A DNA stretch of 34,443 bases from Pseudomonadota bacterium (GTDB taxonomy: Bacteria; Pseudomonadota; Gammaproteobacteria; Burkholderiales; JABEVD01): assembly GCA_021845885.1 (NCBI GenBank), contig JAJZVB010000007.1, positions 1 to 34,443 on the forward strand. The letters are read 5' to 3'. A program made the position numbers and the translations under genes. The notes beneath the pieces were generated by a model. That model saw nothing but the letters and a program-made list of their open reading frames with translations. It was not told the DNA's origin and did not search any database. Shown here one piece after another: positions 14,030-23,280 of this stretch; the first letter of the stretch is position 1; each line of letters begins with the position of its first letter.

Positions 14030-15241
14030 ATGAACACAAGCTTCTGGAAAGCGGGCCATGCGCCCACGCTTTTTGCGGCATTCCTTTATTTCGACATCAG
14101 CTTCATGGTCTGGGTGATGCTGGGGCCGCTCGGCGTTCAGATTGCTTCAAGCCTGGGATTGAATGCAGCCCAGAAAGGCATGATGGTGGCCACACCGGTT
14201 CTCGCGGGGGCGCTTCTTCGCATCGTGATGGGCATGCTGGTCGACCATCTGAAGCCGAGAATGGCGGGCATCATCGGGCAGATTGTGGTGATGCTTGCGC
14301 TGGCCGCAGCCTGGATGCTCGGCATTCATGATTTCAGGCAGATCCTGATCCTCGGGGCATTCCTGGGTTTTGCGGGCGCTTCCTTCGCAGTCGCCCTTCC
14401 CCTCGCTTCGCGCTGGTATCCTCCGGAACACCAGGGAACCGCGCTCGGCATCGCAGGAGCGGGCAATTCCGGCACCGTGCTGGCCGCCCTTTTCGCGCCG
14501 ACGCTCGCCCTCTGGTACGGCTGGAACAACGTCATGGGCCTCGCCCTGATTCCGCTTTGCCTCACGTTCGCAATCTACTTTTTCCTGGCGAAGGACAGCC
14601 CGGAATGCCCGCCCCCCAAGACGCTTTCCGAATACCTGCAGGTGTTGAAAGACCGCGACGCATGGTGGTTCATGTTTTTCTACAGCGTGACCTTCGGGGG
14701 TTTCGTGGGGCTCGCCTCTTCGCTCACGATCTATTTCCACGACCAGTACGGACTCGCTGCGGTCAAGGCGGGCTACTATACGGCTGCCTGCGTGTTCGCA
14801 GGCTCCCTGGTTCGCCCCATGGGCGGAGCGCTGGCTGACAGGATAGGCGGGGTCCGCACCCTTTCCTTCATGTACGTGATCGCCTCGATCAGCCTGTTCG
14901 TCATGAGCTCCGGGCTCAATGACGTGAACGCCACCCTGGCCGTATGCGTGTGCGCCATGCTGGCACTCGGCATGGGCAACGGCGCAGTTTTCCAGCTCGT
15001 CCCGCAGCGCTTCAGGAAGGAAATCGGCGTCATGACCGGTCTCGTCGGCATGGCCGGGGGAATAGGCGGATTCTATCTCGCATTCAGCCTCGGCTACTTC
15101 AAGCAGCATACCGGGGACTACAGAATGGGACTGATAATCTTCGCCGGCCTCGCCGTCCTGGCATTGACCGGATTGAGCAGCGTGAAGAAAAGATGGAGAA
15201 CCACATGGGGCGCCCTGAACCTCAGCGCTGCGAAAATCTGA
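14030..15241 (+). CDS. NNP-family MFS nitrate/nitrite transporter (NarK/NasA type)
   Basis: 403 residues with about 12 membrane helices. The nitrate-signature motifs of the NNP family are present in both halves: GIAGAGNSGTVLAALFAPTL and ALGMGNGAVFQLVPQRF. The substrate-binding arginines are probably those in LLRIVMGMLVD (helix 2) and SLVRPMGG (helix 8). It would bring nitrate into the cytoplasm for assimilation. AAAGGAAA precedes the ATG at good spacing. It is the first gene after the sigma-54 promoter and ANTAR leader, and its end overlaps the kinase/phosphatase gene. The order transporter, kinase, nirB, nirD, nitrate reductase matches the Pseudomonas nitrate-assimilation cluster as I recall it. 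Confidence 0.93.
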   Translation: MNTSFWKAGHAPTLFAAFLYFDISFMVWVMLGPLGVQIASSLGLNAAQKGMMVATPVLAGALLRIVMGMLVDHLKPRMAGIIGQIVVMLALAAAWMLGIHDFRQILILGAFLGFAGASFAVALPLASRWYPPEHQGTALGIAGAGNSGTVLAALFAPTLALWYGWNNVMGLALIPLCLTFAIYFFLAKDSPECPPPKTLSEYLQVLKDRDAWWFMFFYSVTFGGFVGLASSLTIYFHDQYGLAAVKAGYYTAACVFAGSLVRPMGGALADRIGGVRTLSFMYVIASISLFVMSSGLNDVNATLAVCVCAMLALGMGNGAVFQLVPQRFRKEIGVMTGLVGMAGGIGGFYLAFSLGYFKQHTGDYRMGLIIFAGLAVLALTGLSSVKKRWRTTWGALNLSAAKI

Positions 15242-16911
15242 TGGGCCTGCAAATCTCGCTCGGCGCGTCCAGCGAAACAGGCCGGCGCGAAAGGAACGAG
15301 GATTTCTTCGGCGCAGTGACGCCTGAAAACGGGCTTCTGGAACGCAAGGGGATACTGGTGGCCATAGCCGACGGGGTCAGCGGCAATGCGGGCGGGCGGG
15401 AAGCAGCCGAATATACTGTGAGAAGCGTCCTGGGCGACTATTATTCGACGCCCGAAACCTGGGGCATCACCCAATCGCTCGACAGGCTGCTTTCCGCTGC
15501 CAACCGCTGGCTGCTCGCCCAGAAAGGCGGATTTTCAGGCATGGCGAGCACGGTCAGCCTGCTCGTGCTAAGGGACAACCGTTATACGATCGCCCATGTC
15601 GGCGATACGCGCATCTACCTCAAGCGGGGCGAGGATTTCAGGCTCCTCACCACGGACCATGTCTGGGAGAGGCCCGATTTGCGCCATGTATTGAAACGCG
15701 CGGTGGGATTGGACCAGCATCTGATGGTCGATTACAGCGAAGGCGAATTGATGGAGAAAGACGTCTTCCTGCTCGCAACAGACGGCGTATGGGAAGTGCT
15801 CGGTCAGAAAAGGATGCACGAGATCCTCCACCTGCATGAGAATCCAGAACGATCCGCAAAAGTTCTCGTCGAAGAAGCGCTGGCCTCGAACGGCCGGGAC
15901 AATGCCACTGCCCAGGTGCTGAGGATAGAACGTCTCGGGGAAGAGAATCTTCGAGGCAGCCTCCTCGAAGGCGCCGATCTCCCCCTGCCTCCGCGGCTGA
16001 AAATCGGGCAAAGAATCGACGGGTACGAAGTGCTGGAAATTTTGCACGATTCGCGGGAAACGGTGCTTTACAAGGTGAGGGAAGGATCGAGCCGGAAAAA
16101 TTTCGTGCTGAAGACCCTGCAGCCTTCCATGGCGCGCGACGAAAAGGCATGCAGCGGCCTCCTCGTCGAGGAATGGCTGGGCAAGCGCATCCATTCCCAG
16201 TATTTCCCTCAGGTGATTCCGACCAAACGACATGCCCTCTATTACGTGATGACTTACCACGAAGGCGCAACGCTCAAGGACCATATCGAAAGCGGGCGGC
16301 ACTTCACCATCGCCGAAGCGAAGCAAATCGGCATCAGGCTGGCAAAAGGGCTTGCCGTCCTGCACAGGCTCAACATCATTCACCGCGACATCAAGCCCGA
16401 TAACCTGCATCTCGGGGAAGACGGAAAGCTGCGCATCCTCGATCTGGGCGTGGCCCTGAATCCGGCCTTGAACCGGGGCGAGCAGGATGCCAATCCGGGA
16501 ACCCCGAGCTACATGGCCCCGGAGCGCTTCGAAGGGGGTGGCGCGACATTCGCCTGCGACCTCTATGGCGCCGGCGTCACGCTTTATCATCTTCTCACCC
16601 GCAAATACCCTTATGGCGAGATCGAGCCTTTCCAGCATCCGAGATTCACCGATCCCGTTCCTCCAACGCGTTACCGCCCCGACATTCCGGCCTGGCTCGA
16701 AGCCGTCATCCTCAAGGCCGTTGCAAAAAATCCTGCGGCGCGATTCGAGTCACACGAGGAATTTCTTCTCGCCATGGAACTGGGCGAGCAATCGGCGATT
16801 CTGCCGCCTCCGCGCACGCCAGCCGGAAGCAGGCTGTTCGTCTGGCAGATCGCCGCAGCCCTGTCCATTCTGCTGAATTTCTTCCTCCTCTACCTTGCGG
16901 GGATAGGTTGA
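15205..16911 (+). CDS. Bifunctional PP2C phosphatase / Ser-Thr protein kinase, membrane-anchored
   Basis: 568 residues. The N-terminal PP2C domain (about 15-245) has RNEDFF, the metal-binding ADGVSG, HVGDTRIYL, ATDGVWE and GRDNATAQV. The kinase domain (about 270-535) has the lysine in VLKTLQP, the catalytic loop HRDIKPDNL, DLG in place of DFG (RILDLGVA) and PSYMAPE. The glycine loop (GYEVLEILHDSRE) is degenerate. One C-terminal membrane helix (LFVWQIAAALSILLNFFLLY) anchors it. It can both add and remove phosphate from Ser/Thr. GGAG at 15195 supports this start, which overlaps the transporter gene by 37 bp; an ATG at 15241 overlapping its stop is the alternative. Such a fusion recurs in nitrate-assimilation operons; its targets are unknown to me. 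Confidence 0.88.
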   Translation: MGRPEPQRCENLMGLQISLGASSETGRRERNEDFFGAVTPENGLLERKGILVAIADGVSGNAGGREAAEYTVRSVLGDYYSTPETWGITQSLDRLLSAANRWLLAQKGGFSGMASTVSLLVLRDNRYTIAHVGDTRIYLKRGEDFRLLTTDHVWERPDLRHVLKRAVGLDQHLMVDYSEGELMEKDVFLLATDGVWEVLGQKRMHEILHLHENPERSAKVLVEEALASNGRDNATAQVLRIERLGEENLRGSLLEGADLPLPPRLKIGQRIDGYEVLEILHDSRETVLYKVREGSSRKNFVLKTLQPSMARDEKACSGLLVEEWLGKRIHSQYFPQVIPTKRHALYYVMTYHEGATLKDHIESGRHFTIAEAKQIGIRLAKGLAVLHRLNIIHRDIKPDNLHLGEDGKLRILDLGVALNPALNRGEQDANPGTPSYMAPERFEGGGATFACDLYGAGVTLYHLLTRKYPYGEIEPFQHPRFTDPVPPTRYRPDIPAWLEAVILKAVAKNPAARFESHEEFLLAMELGEQSAILPPPRTPAGSRLFVWQIAAALSILLNFFLLYLAGIG

Positions 16912-16940
16912 ATTCTTGAAACTTTTATAAGGAGATTGCA

Positions 16941-19361
16941 ATGCAAAAACTCAAACTCGTAGTGGTGGGAAACGGCATGGCCGGCATGAAGGTCGTGGAG
17001 GAGTTGTTGAAGATCAGCCCAGACCTTTACAACATCACCGTTTTCGGCGCTGAGCCCCATCCCAATTACAACCGGATCATGCTCTCTCCCGTTCTGGCCG
17101 GGGAGCAGAATTTCGACGAAATCATATTGAACGATCTTTCCTGGTACGAAAAGAATAACATCAGGCTGCATCTTGGAAAAAAGATCGCCAGGATAGAACG
17201 GAGCAGGCGTATTGTCCAAACGGAAGAAGGACTGGAGGCGGAATACGACAGACTGCTTCTGGCCACGGGATCGAACCCCCTGATCCTTCCCGTTCCCGGA
17301 AAGGACCTGGAAGGCGTGATCTCCTATCGGGACATTCACGACACGCAAGCCATGATCGAGGCATCGAAAACCTGCAAAAATGCAGTCGTGATAGGCGGCG
17401 GACTGCTCGGACTGGAGGCGGCGAACGGCCTGAAATTGCGCGGCATGGACGTGACCGTCGTGCATCTCGCTCCCTGGCTGATGGAGCGCCAGCTCGACAG
17501 AACCGCAGGAAAAATGCTGCAAACGGAGCTGGAAAAAAAAGGGTTGAAGTTCCTCATGGAAAAAAAGACGGAGGAAATCATTGGAAATAACGGCAAAGTT
17601 TCCGGCCTGAAATTTTCCGGTGGAGAGGAAATCCCCGCGGACATTGTCGTGATGGCGGTGGGGATCCGGCCCAACATATCCCTTGCCCAGTCGGCTGGGA
17701 TCCATTGCGACAGGGGAATCGTGGTGGACGACACGATGCAGACCTATGACCCCCGAATTTATGCGGTGGGGGAATGCGTTTCCCACAGGGGGAAGGCCTA
17801 CGGCCTCGTCGCCCCGCTTTTCGACATGGCGAAAGTCTGCGCCAATCATCTCGCAATGATGGGAATAGGGCGCTACACGGGCTCTTTCACCGCGACGAAA
17901 CTCAAGGTCACGGGGGTGGACCTTTTTTCCGCCGGCAATTTCGAAGGAGAGGGCGAGGCCATCGTGCTCAACGACGCAGCCGGCGGCGTATACAAGAAGA
18001 TATTGATCAATCAGGGGAAAATCATCGGAACGGTGCTCTACGGCGACACCGTCGACGGGCAATGGTATTTCAGGATGCTGAAGGAAGGACAGGACATCTC
18101 CGAAATACGCAATCACTTGATGTTCGGTCAGAACCACCTCGGCAATGCCGGACACGAAGGGCACAGCCAGGCGTCCCTGATGACGGACGACATGGAGGTG
18201 TGCGGCTGCAACGGCGTGTGCAAGGGAACGATCACCAAGGCGATCAAGGAAAATGGGCTGTTCACCGTCGACGATGTGAGGAAGCACACCAAGGCTTCCA
18301 GCTCATGCGGCTCCTGCACCGGGCTCGTCGAACAGATTCTGGCTTCCACGCTGGGCGGGGGGTATGCGCCGAAGACGAGCACGGAAAAGCCGGTCTGTGC
18401 CTGCACCGATCATACCCATCAGGACCTGAGGCGCGCGATCAGGGAGGAAAAGCTGCTTTCCATTCCGGAGACGATGGCTTTCATGAACTGGAAAACGCCG
18501 AACGGCTGCGCCACCTGCCGTCCCGCCCTCAATTACTATCTCGTCTCGACCTGGCCGCACGAGGCGCAGGACGACCCCCAGTCGCGCTTCGTCAACGAAA
18601 GAATGCACGCCAACATCCAGAAGGACGGGACTTTTTCGGTCGTTCCGAGAATGTACGGCGGCATCACGAATCCCGAGCAGCTGAGAAGAATCGCCGACGT
18701 CGCGGAAAAATACCAGGTGCCCATGGTGAAAGTCACGGGAGGGCAGCGCATCGACCTGTTGGGCGTCAGGCGCGAGGATCTTCCGGCCATGTGGGCCGAC
18801 CTCGACATGCCTTCGGGCTATGCCTACGGAAAATCCATTCGTACCGTCAAGACCTGCGTGGGCAGCGAATTCTGCCGATTCGGGACTCAGGATTCGACGA
18901 AGCTCGGCATGACGATAGAGATGGCTTTCGACAGGATGTGGGCTCCCCACAAGGTGAAAATGGCGGTCTCCGGCTGCCCCAGGAATTGCGCCGAATCGAC
19001 CATCAAGGATGTGGGCATCATCGGCGTGGAATCCGGATGGGAAATTTATGTGGCGGGAAACGGCGGGATCAAGGCTGAAGTTTCGCATTTTTTCGCCAAG
19101 GTGAAGACTGACCAGGAAGCCATGGAATATTCCGGCGCCTTCCTCCAGCTCTACAGGGAGGAAGCCTGGTATCTGGAAAGGACGGTCCACTGGATAGCCA
19201 GGGTGGGGCTGGATTATGCGAAAAGCCGGGTCGTCGAGGACGAGAAGGACCGCAAGGCACTGTACCAGCGCCTGCTTTATGCCCTTTCCGGGGAAAGGGA
19301 TCCGTGGAAATCCGTGGTTGAAAGCAGGGCGAAGCCCTTGTTCGAATTTGTGGAGGCATGA
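16941..19361 (+). CDS. nirB: NirB: assimilatory nitrite reductase, large subunit
   Basis: 806 residues, a normal NirB length; AAGGAG 6 bp upstream. The N-terminal FAD/NAD(P)H half shows VVGNGMAGMK and the second nucleotide fold VVIGGGLLGLEAANGL. BFD-like [2Fe-2S] segments follow (EVCGCNGVCKG with SSCGSCTGL; VCACTD with GCATC). The C-terminal sulfite/nitrite reductase half includes the siroheme/[4Fe-4S] cysteines in TCVGSEFCRFGTQDS and SGCPRNCAES. It reduces nitrite to ammonium with six electrons from NAD(P)H in the cytoplasm. Its TGA overlaps the nirD start. It lies 29 bp after the kinase gene in the same operon, so it should answer to both NtrC/sigma-54 and NasT. Confidence 0.97.
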   Translation: MQKLKLVVVGNGMAGMKVVEELLKISPDLYNITVFGAEPHPNYNRIMLSPVLAGEQNFDEIILNDLSWYEKNNIRLHLGKKIARIERSRRIVQTEEGLEAEYDRLLLATGSNPLILPVPGKDLEGVISYRDIHDTQAMIEASKTCKNAVVIGGGLLGLEAANGLKLRGMDVTVVHLAPWLMERQLDRTAGKMLQTELEKKGLKFLMEKKTEEIIGNNGKVSGLKFSGGEEIPADIVVMAVGIRPNISLAQSAGIHCDRGIVVDDTMQTYDPRIYAVGECVSHRGKAYGLVAPLFDMAKVCANHLAMMGIGRYTGSFTATKLKVTGVDLFSAGNFEGEGEAIVLNDAAGGVYKKILINQGKIIGTVLYGDTVDGQWYFRMLKEGQDISEIRNHLMFGQNHLGNAGHEGHSQASLMTDDMEVCGCNGVCKGTITKAIKENGLFTVDDVRKHTKASSSCGSCTGLVEQILASTLGGGYAPKTSTEKPVCACTDHTHQDLRRAIREEKLLSIPETMAFMNWKTPNGCATCRPALNYYLVSTWPHEAQDDPQSRFVNERMHANIQKDGTFSVVPRMYGGITNPEQLRRIADVAEKYQVPMVKVTGGQRIDLLGVRREDLPAMWADLDMPSGYAYGKSIRTVKTCVGSEFCRFGTQDSTKLGMTIEMAFDRMWAPHKVKMAVSGCPRNCAESTIKDVGIIGVESGWEIYVAGNGGIKAEVSHFFAKVKTDQEAMEYSGAFLQLYREEAWYLERTVHWIARVGLDYAKSRVVEDEKDRKALYQRLLYALSGERDPWKSVVESRAKPLFEFVEA

Positions 19362-19663
19362 TGGAAAACTGGATCAGGGTATGCGAAGTCGAGGACATTC
19401 CGGTCCTCGGAGCGAGGGTATTGAAAGGACGGGGAATCGCCTTGTTCCGGGACGGCAGCGGCGCGGTCTTCGCGCTCAAGGATAAATGCCCACACAAGGG
19501 CGGGCCGCTTTCCCAGGGTATCGTGAGCCGGGGGCAGGTCACCTGCCCCCTTCACGGCATGACTATCGGGCTTTGCGACGGACGCGCGGCCCCGCCCGAC
19601 GAAGGCTGCACTGAAACCTATTCCGTCAAAATCGAATCGGGTCAGGTTTTCCTGTGGATCTGA
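19361..19663 (+). CDS. nirD: NirD: nitrite reductase small subunit with Rieske [2Fe-2S] motif
   Basis: 100 residues. It has a Rieske-type fold with the complete ligand set: CPHKGGPL (Cys, His) and CPLHGMTI (Cys, His). Many enterobacterial NirD proteins have the fold but lack the ligands, so this one probably holds a real cluster and passes electrons to NirB. Two adjacent ATGs are possible (19358 and 19361); GGAGG at 19352-19356 gives better spacing to the second. It overlaps nirB by one base and the nitrate reductase gene by 10 bp, which indicates tight translational coupling. Confidence 0.93.
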   Translation: MENWIRVCEVEDIPVLGARVLKGRGIALFRDGSGAVFALKDKCPHKGGPLSQGIVSRGQVTCPLHGMTIGLCDGRAAPPDEGCTETYSVKIESGQVFLWI

Positions 19664-22320
19664 ACCCATCCGTCACGGAAGTGCGCTCGACCTGCTGCTA
19701 TTGCGGGGTGGGCTGCGGCGTGCTCATCCGCACGAATGGCGGGGTCGTCGAATCGGTCAGGGGAGACCCGGACCATCCGGCCAATTCCGGGAAGCTGTGC
19801 ACCAAGGGGGCGACGCTCCACCTGACTGCAACTCCTGAAGGCAGGCTGCTGTATCCCGAATTGCGCGGCGAAAAAGGCATGGTCAAAGTTTCCTGGGTCG
19901 ACGCGCTCGATCATGCCGCGCAGCGCTTTGCTGAAACGATCAGGCAATACGGTCCGGATTCGGTCGGATTCTACATTTCCGGTCAGCTCCTCACCGAGGA
20001 TTATTACGTTTTCAACAAGCTGGCAAAGGGACTGATCGGCACCAACAACATCGACACCAATTCCAGGCTTTGCATGTCTTCCGCCGTGGCCGGCTACAAG
20101 TTGACCCTCGGTGCGGATGCCCCGCCGGCCTGCTACGAGGACATCGATCATGCGCAATGCATCCTGATCGCGGGATCCAACACGGCCATCGCCCATCCCG
20201 TGCTCTTCAGGCGCATCGAGGCGGCGAAGGAAAAAGGGGTGAAGCTCGTCGTCATCGACCCGAGAAGAACCGACACTGCGCGCGCAGCGGACCTTCACCT
20301 GCCCATTCTTCCAGGCACGGACGTCGCCCTTTTCAACGGCATGCTGCATGTGCTGATCTGGGAAAACCTGGTCGACGTCGATTATATTTCGAATCATACC
20401 GAGAATTTCGACGCCTTGAAGGCGATTGCAAGGGAATACACGCCGGGTCTGGTCTCGAAGCTGTGCGGAATAGCCGAGGAGGAACTCATCCAGGCAGCCA
20501 GATGGTTCGGAGAATCGGCTTCCTCCCTTTCCCTTTATTGCCAGGGGCTCAACCAGTCCATCCACGGAACGGAAAAGAATGCAGCGCTCATCAATCTGCA
20601 TCTTGCCACGGGGAAAATAGGAAAACCCGGCTCGGGCCCTTTTTCCCTCACCGGGCAGCCCAACGCCATGGGCGGAAGGGAAGTCGGTGGCATGGCGAAC
20701 CTGCTTTCAGCCCACAGGGATCTTTCCAATCCCCTGCACAGGAAGGAAATCGCCGAATTCTGGAAAGTGGGCAAAATCCCGGAAAAGCCCGGGAAGAGTG
20801 CGGTGGAAATGTTCGAGGCCCTGGAAAAAGGAGAAATCAGGGCATTATGGATTGCCTGCACCAATCCGGCCCAATCGATGCCCGACCTGAAAAAGGTTTT
20901 TTCCGCCCTGGAAAAGGCTGAATTCGTCGTGGTTCAGGATGCATTCCGCGGAACGGAGACCGCACGCTTCGCCGATCTCCTTCTTCCCGCCTCGACCTGG
21001 GCGGAGAAGGAAGGCACGGTGACGAATTCCGAGCGCAGAATCACGCATGTGAAACCGGCCATTTCCCCTCCCGGGGAGGCGAGGGCCGACTGGGAAATCG
21101 CATCGAACTTCGCATCGAGGCTGGGCAGGCTCATGGGAAAGGAAGGCCTTTTCCCCTACGATCAAGTCGAGGAAATCTTCCTTGAGCATAGGGAAACGAC
21201 GCGGGGGCGAGACCTCGACATCACCGGGCTCGATTATGCCGTGCTCGACGAAAAAGGCCCTCAGCAATGGCCATGCCCTGAAGGAACAGGCAAAAAGCGG
21301 CTCTATGAAGACGGCCTCTTCCCGACGGAAAGCGGCCGGGCGAAATTTTATGCTGCGGAATATGCAGGGACTTCCGAACAAACCGATTCAAGTTATCCCT
21401 TCCATCTCACCACGGGGCGCCTGCGCGACCAGTGGCACGGCATGACCCGCACGGGAAGGCTGGGCAGGCTTTTCAGCCACGAACCCGAAGCCTGTCTTTC
21501 CATGAACCCGGAAGACATGAGAAGGCACCATCTCGATTCGGGCGACACCGTCCGGGTGAAAAGCAGAAGGGGCGAGATGATCTTGTCCGTCAGGGAGGAT
21601 GAAGACTTGAGGCCGTCGCAGGTTTTCCTGCCCATGCACTGGGGAAGACGCTTCGTCGGAAGGCAGGGCGTGAACGCCCTCACCCTCGGGCATTTCGACC
21701 CGATATCCAAGCAGCCCGAGCTCAAGCATGCTGCGGTATGCGTAGAGAAAGTCGATCTTTCATGGCGGCTTTCAGTCATGAGAAGCGGGCGGGCGCTCGA
21801 ATACCTGGAAAAGGCGCAGCCGCTTTTCGACTGTTTCGACTACGTGAGCTGCACTTTTTTCGGCAGGGAGGAAAACTTCTTTTCCATGAATGCGGGCTCG
21901 ATCGACAGGCCCGCAAGCGATATTCTCGAAAGCATCGATGCCGTGTTCGACATGGAAGGAGAATGTCTCGCCTACCGCGATGCGGCACTGGGCATAGACA
22001 AGAAAGTGAAAGTGGAAAACGGCAGAGCAGTCGGCGTCAGGCTCGCAGGAGAAAACGCAGCCCGGGAATGGCTCATGGAAACGATGGCTTCCCGAGCCGA
22101 CATTTCGCTTTACAGACAGTGGCTGCTCGCCCCTTCCCTCCCCGCCTTCGAAAGACAGGGCAGGATCGTCTGCAACTGCCTGGGCGTGTCCGAATCCCAG
22201 ATCGTCGAGTCGCAACTGGATCTCATCGGGCTGCAGGAAAAATTCAAGTGCGGCACCCAGTGCGGCTCATGCCTGCCCGAAATCAGGAAGCTGATTCAGG
22301 CGAGGCGGCTCACTGCATGA
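19654..22320 (+). CDS. nasC: Assimilatory nitrate reductase, molybdopterin catalytic subunit
   Basis: 888 residues with a GTG start inside the end of nirD. The N-terminal [4Fe-4S] motif is CCYCGVGCG with the last cysteine in GKLCTKG. The bis-MGD oxidoreductase core follows, including NNIDTNSRLCMSSAV (the cysteine as likely Mo ligand) and SGPFSLTGQPNAMGGREVGG. The C-terminal dinucleotide-binding domain is near residues 580-700. After about 100 less familiar residues a BFD-like [2Fe-2S] domain closes the protein (CNCLGVSESQI … KCGTQCGSCLPEI). It reduces nitrate to nitrite in the cytoplasm. No separate electron-transfer subunit is encoded here, so ferredoxin, flavodoxin or an unlinked reductase must supply electrons. 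It is the last gene of the operon; its 3' end overlaps the convergent lipoprotein gene by 11 bp. Confidence 0.95.
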   Translation: MDLNPSVTEVRSTCCYCGVGCGVLIRTNGGVVESVRGDPDHPANSGKLCTKGATLHLTATPEGRLLYPELRGEKGMVKVSWVDALDHAAQRFAETIRQYGPDSVGFYISGQLLTEDYYVFNKLAKGLIGTNNIDTNSRLCMSSAVAGYKLTLGADAPPACYEDIDHAQCILIAGSNTAIAHPVLFRRIEAAKEKGVKLVVIDPRRTDTARAADLHLPILPGTDVALFNGMLHVLIWENLVDVDYISNHTENFDALKAIAREYTPGLVSKLCGIAEEELIQAARWFGESASSLSLYCQGLNQSIHGTEKNAALINLHLATGKIGKPGSGPFSLTGQPNAMGGREVGGMANLLSAHRDLSNPLHRKEIAEFWKVGKIPEKPGKSAVEMFEALEKGEIRALWIACTNPAQSMPDLKKVFSALEKAEFVVVQDAFRGTETARFADLLLPASTWAEKEGTVTNSERRITHVKPAISPPGEARADWEIASNFASRLGRLMGKEGLFPYDQVEEIFLEHRETTRGRDLDITGLDYAVLDEKGPQQWPCPEGTGKKRLYEDGLFPTESGRAKFYAAEYAGTSEQTDSSYPFHLTTGRLRDQWHGMTRTGRLGRLFSHEPEACLSMNPEDMRRHHLDSGDTVRVKSRRGEMILSVREDEDLRPSQVFLPMHWGRRFVGRQGVNALTLGHFDPISKQPELKHAAVCVEKVDLSWRLSVMRSGRALEYLEKAQPLFDCFDYVSCTFFGREENFFSMNAGSIDRPASDILESIDAVFDMEGECLAYRDAALGIDKKVKVENGRAVGVRLAGENAAREWLMETMASRADISLYRQWLLAPSLPAFERQGRIVCNCLGVSESQIVESQLDLIGLQEKFKCGTQCGSCLPEIRKLIQARRLTA

Positions 22321-23272
22321 TTCTCAGGACGGGGAATCCGCCGACGTTTTTCAGGGGAAAATAGAGCCTGTGGGTTGCCGGGTCGACGGTCACCACATGG
22401 GCATTGTCGCCGACGAATCCTTCCCCGGTCTTCCTTGCCCCGCCGGAGAGGTCGAAAACGGAAACGACGCCCTGTTCGCCCGCAACATAAAGCCGGTGCA
22501 GGCCGGGGTCCATGGCGAGCACGTCGGGATCCTTCCCGACCCCGAAGGAAGAAACGACCCGCATCGTCTTCATGTCCAGGGCCAGCAGCCTGTCATTGTC
22601 CTGGCAGGCGACGAAGGCGATCCGTTCAGCGGAATCGATGAGCAGGCCGTGGGGGCCGTCGCAGCCGGCAAGCTCGTGGCGTCCGACGATTTTGTCCGTT
22701 TCAGGGTCGATTTCGATCAGCCTGCCGAGGGTTTGCGCATTGACGAAGACATGCCCTGAGACGGGGTCATATTGGGAATTGCCGACCTCGCTCTCCAATC
22801 GGAGCGTCGAAATCCTCCGGTTGCTGCGGGTATCGATCACGGTTTCGGTATTGCCGTGCTCGTCCGAAACATAAAGCTTCTGCTCACCCGGCGCATAGGC
22901 CATGCCGTCGGGATAAACGCCTGCCGGCATGCGCGCGACGACCTTCAGGGTTTTTTCGTCGATCGCGACGATTTCGTTCGATGCCGTGGCCGATGCGTAG
23001 ACTTTCCCTGTTTCCGGCACGGCCAGAACCCCGTGGACCCGATCTATGCCCGGAATGGTCGCCACCACTTTCCCTTTTTCGACGTCATAGGCGACGACTT
23101 CGCTGTCTCCCAGATGGGCGATGAAAAGCAGACCGGTTTCGGGATCGAGGCTCGCGTAGTCGAAGCGGGAAGCATGCCCTGAAAGAGGGATGTCGGCGAC
23201 CTGCCGGAAGGGCAGGCTGCCCGCGCAGGCAATGAGGGGAGCTGCAAGCAGGATGAAGACGAGTCTGATCAT
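22310..23272 (-). CDS. YVTN-type beta-propeller protein, probable lipoprotein
   Basis: 320 residues. The signal peptide ends in LIAC, which fits a lipobox, so the mature protein is probably lipid-anchored at Cys16; ordinary signal peptidase cutting at ACA is the alternative. The rest is built of repeated blades of about 42 residues with the D-x-x-T/G-x-x-L/V-Y-V/F-A pattern, for example LDPETGLLFIAHLGDSEVVA, VPETGKVYASATASNEIVA and YDPVSGHVFVNAQTLGRLI, giving a seven-bladed propeller. Such YncE/YVTN proteins often bind partners; the function here is unknown. GGAGG sits 4 bp before the ATG. An unusual nested inverted repeat lies directly upstream. Confidence 0.82.
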   Translation of the reverse strand: MIRLVFILLAAPLIACAGSLPFRQVADIPLSGHASRFDYASLDPETGLLFIAHLGDSEVVAYDVEKGKVVATIPGIDRVHGVLAVPETGKVYASATASNEIVAIDEKTLKVVARMPAGVYPDGMAYAPGEQKLYVSDEHGNTETVIDTRSNRRISTLRLESEVGNSQYDPVSGHVFVNAQTLGRLIEIDPETDKIVGRHELAGCDGPHGLLIDSAERIAFVACQDNDRLLALDMKTMRVVSSFGVGKDPDVLAMDPGLHRLYVAGEQGVVSVFDLSGGARKTGEGFVGDNAHVVTVDPATHRLYFPLKNVGGFPVLRIMQ

Positions 23273-23280
23273 GATTCCTC

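Noticed and set aside
16890-18287. Long minus-strand open frame (465 codons) opposite nirB
   Set aside because: Exact antisense of a confident gene, no family motifs in its translation. Similar long antisense frames opposite nasC, the kinase gene, the transporter and the binding protein are rejected for the same reason; they follow from the codon use of the real genes.
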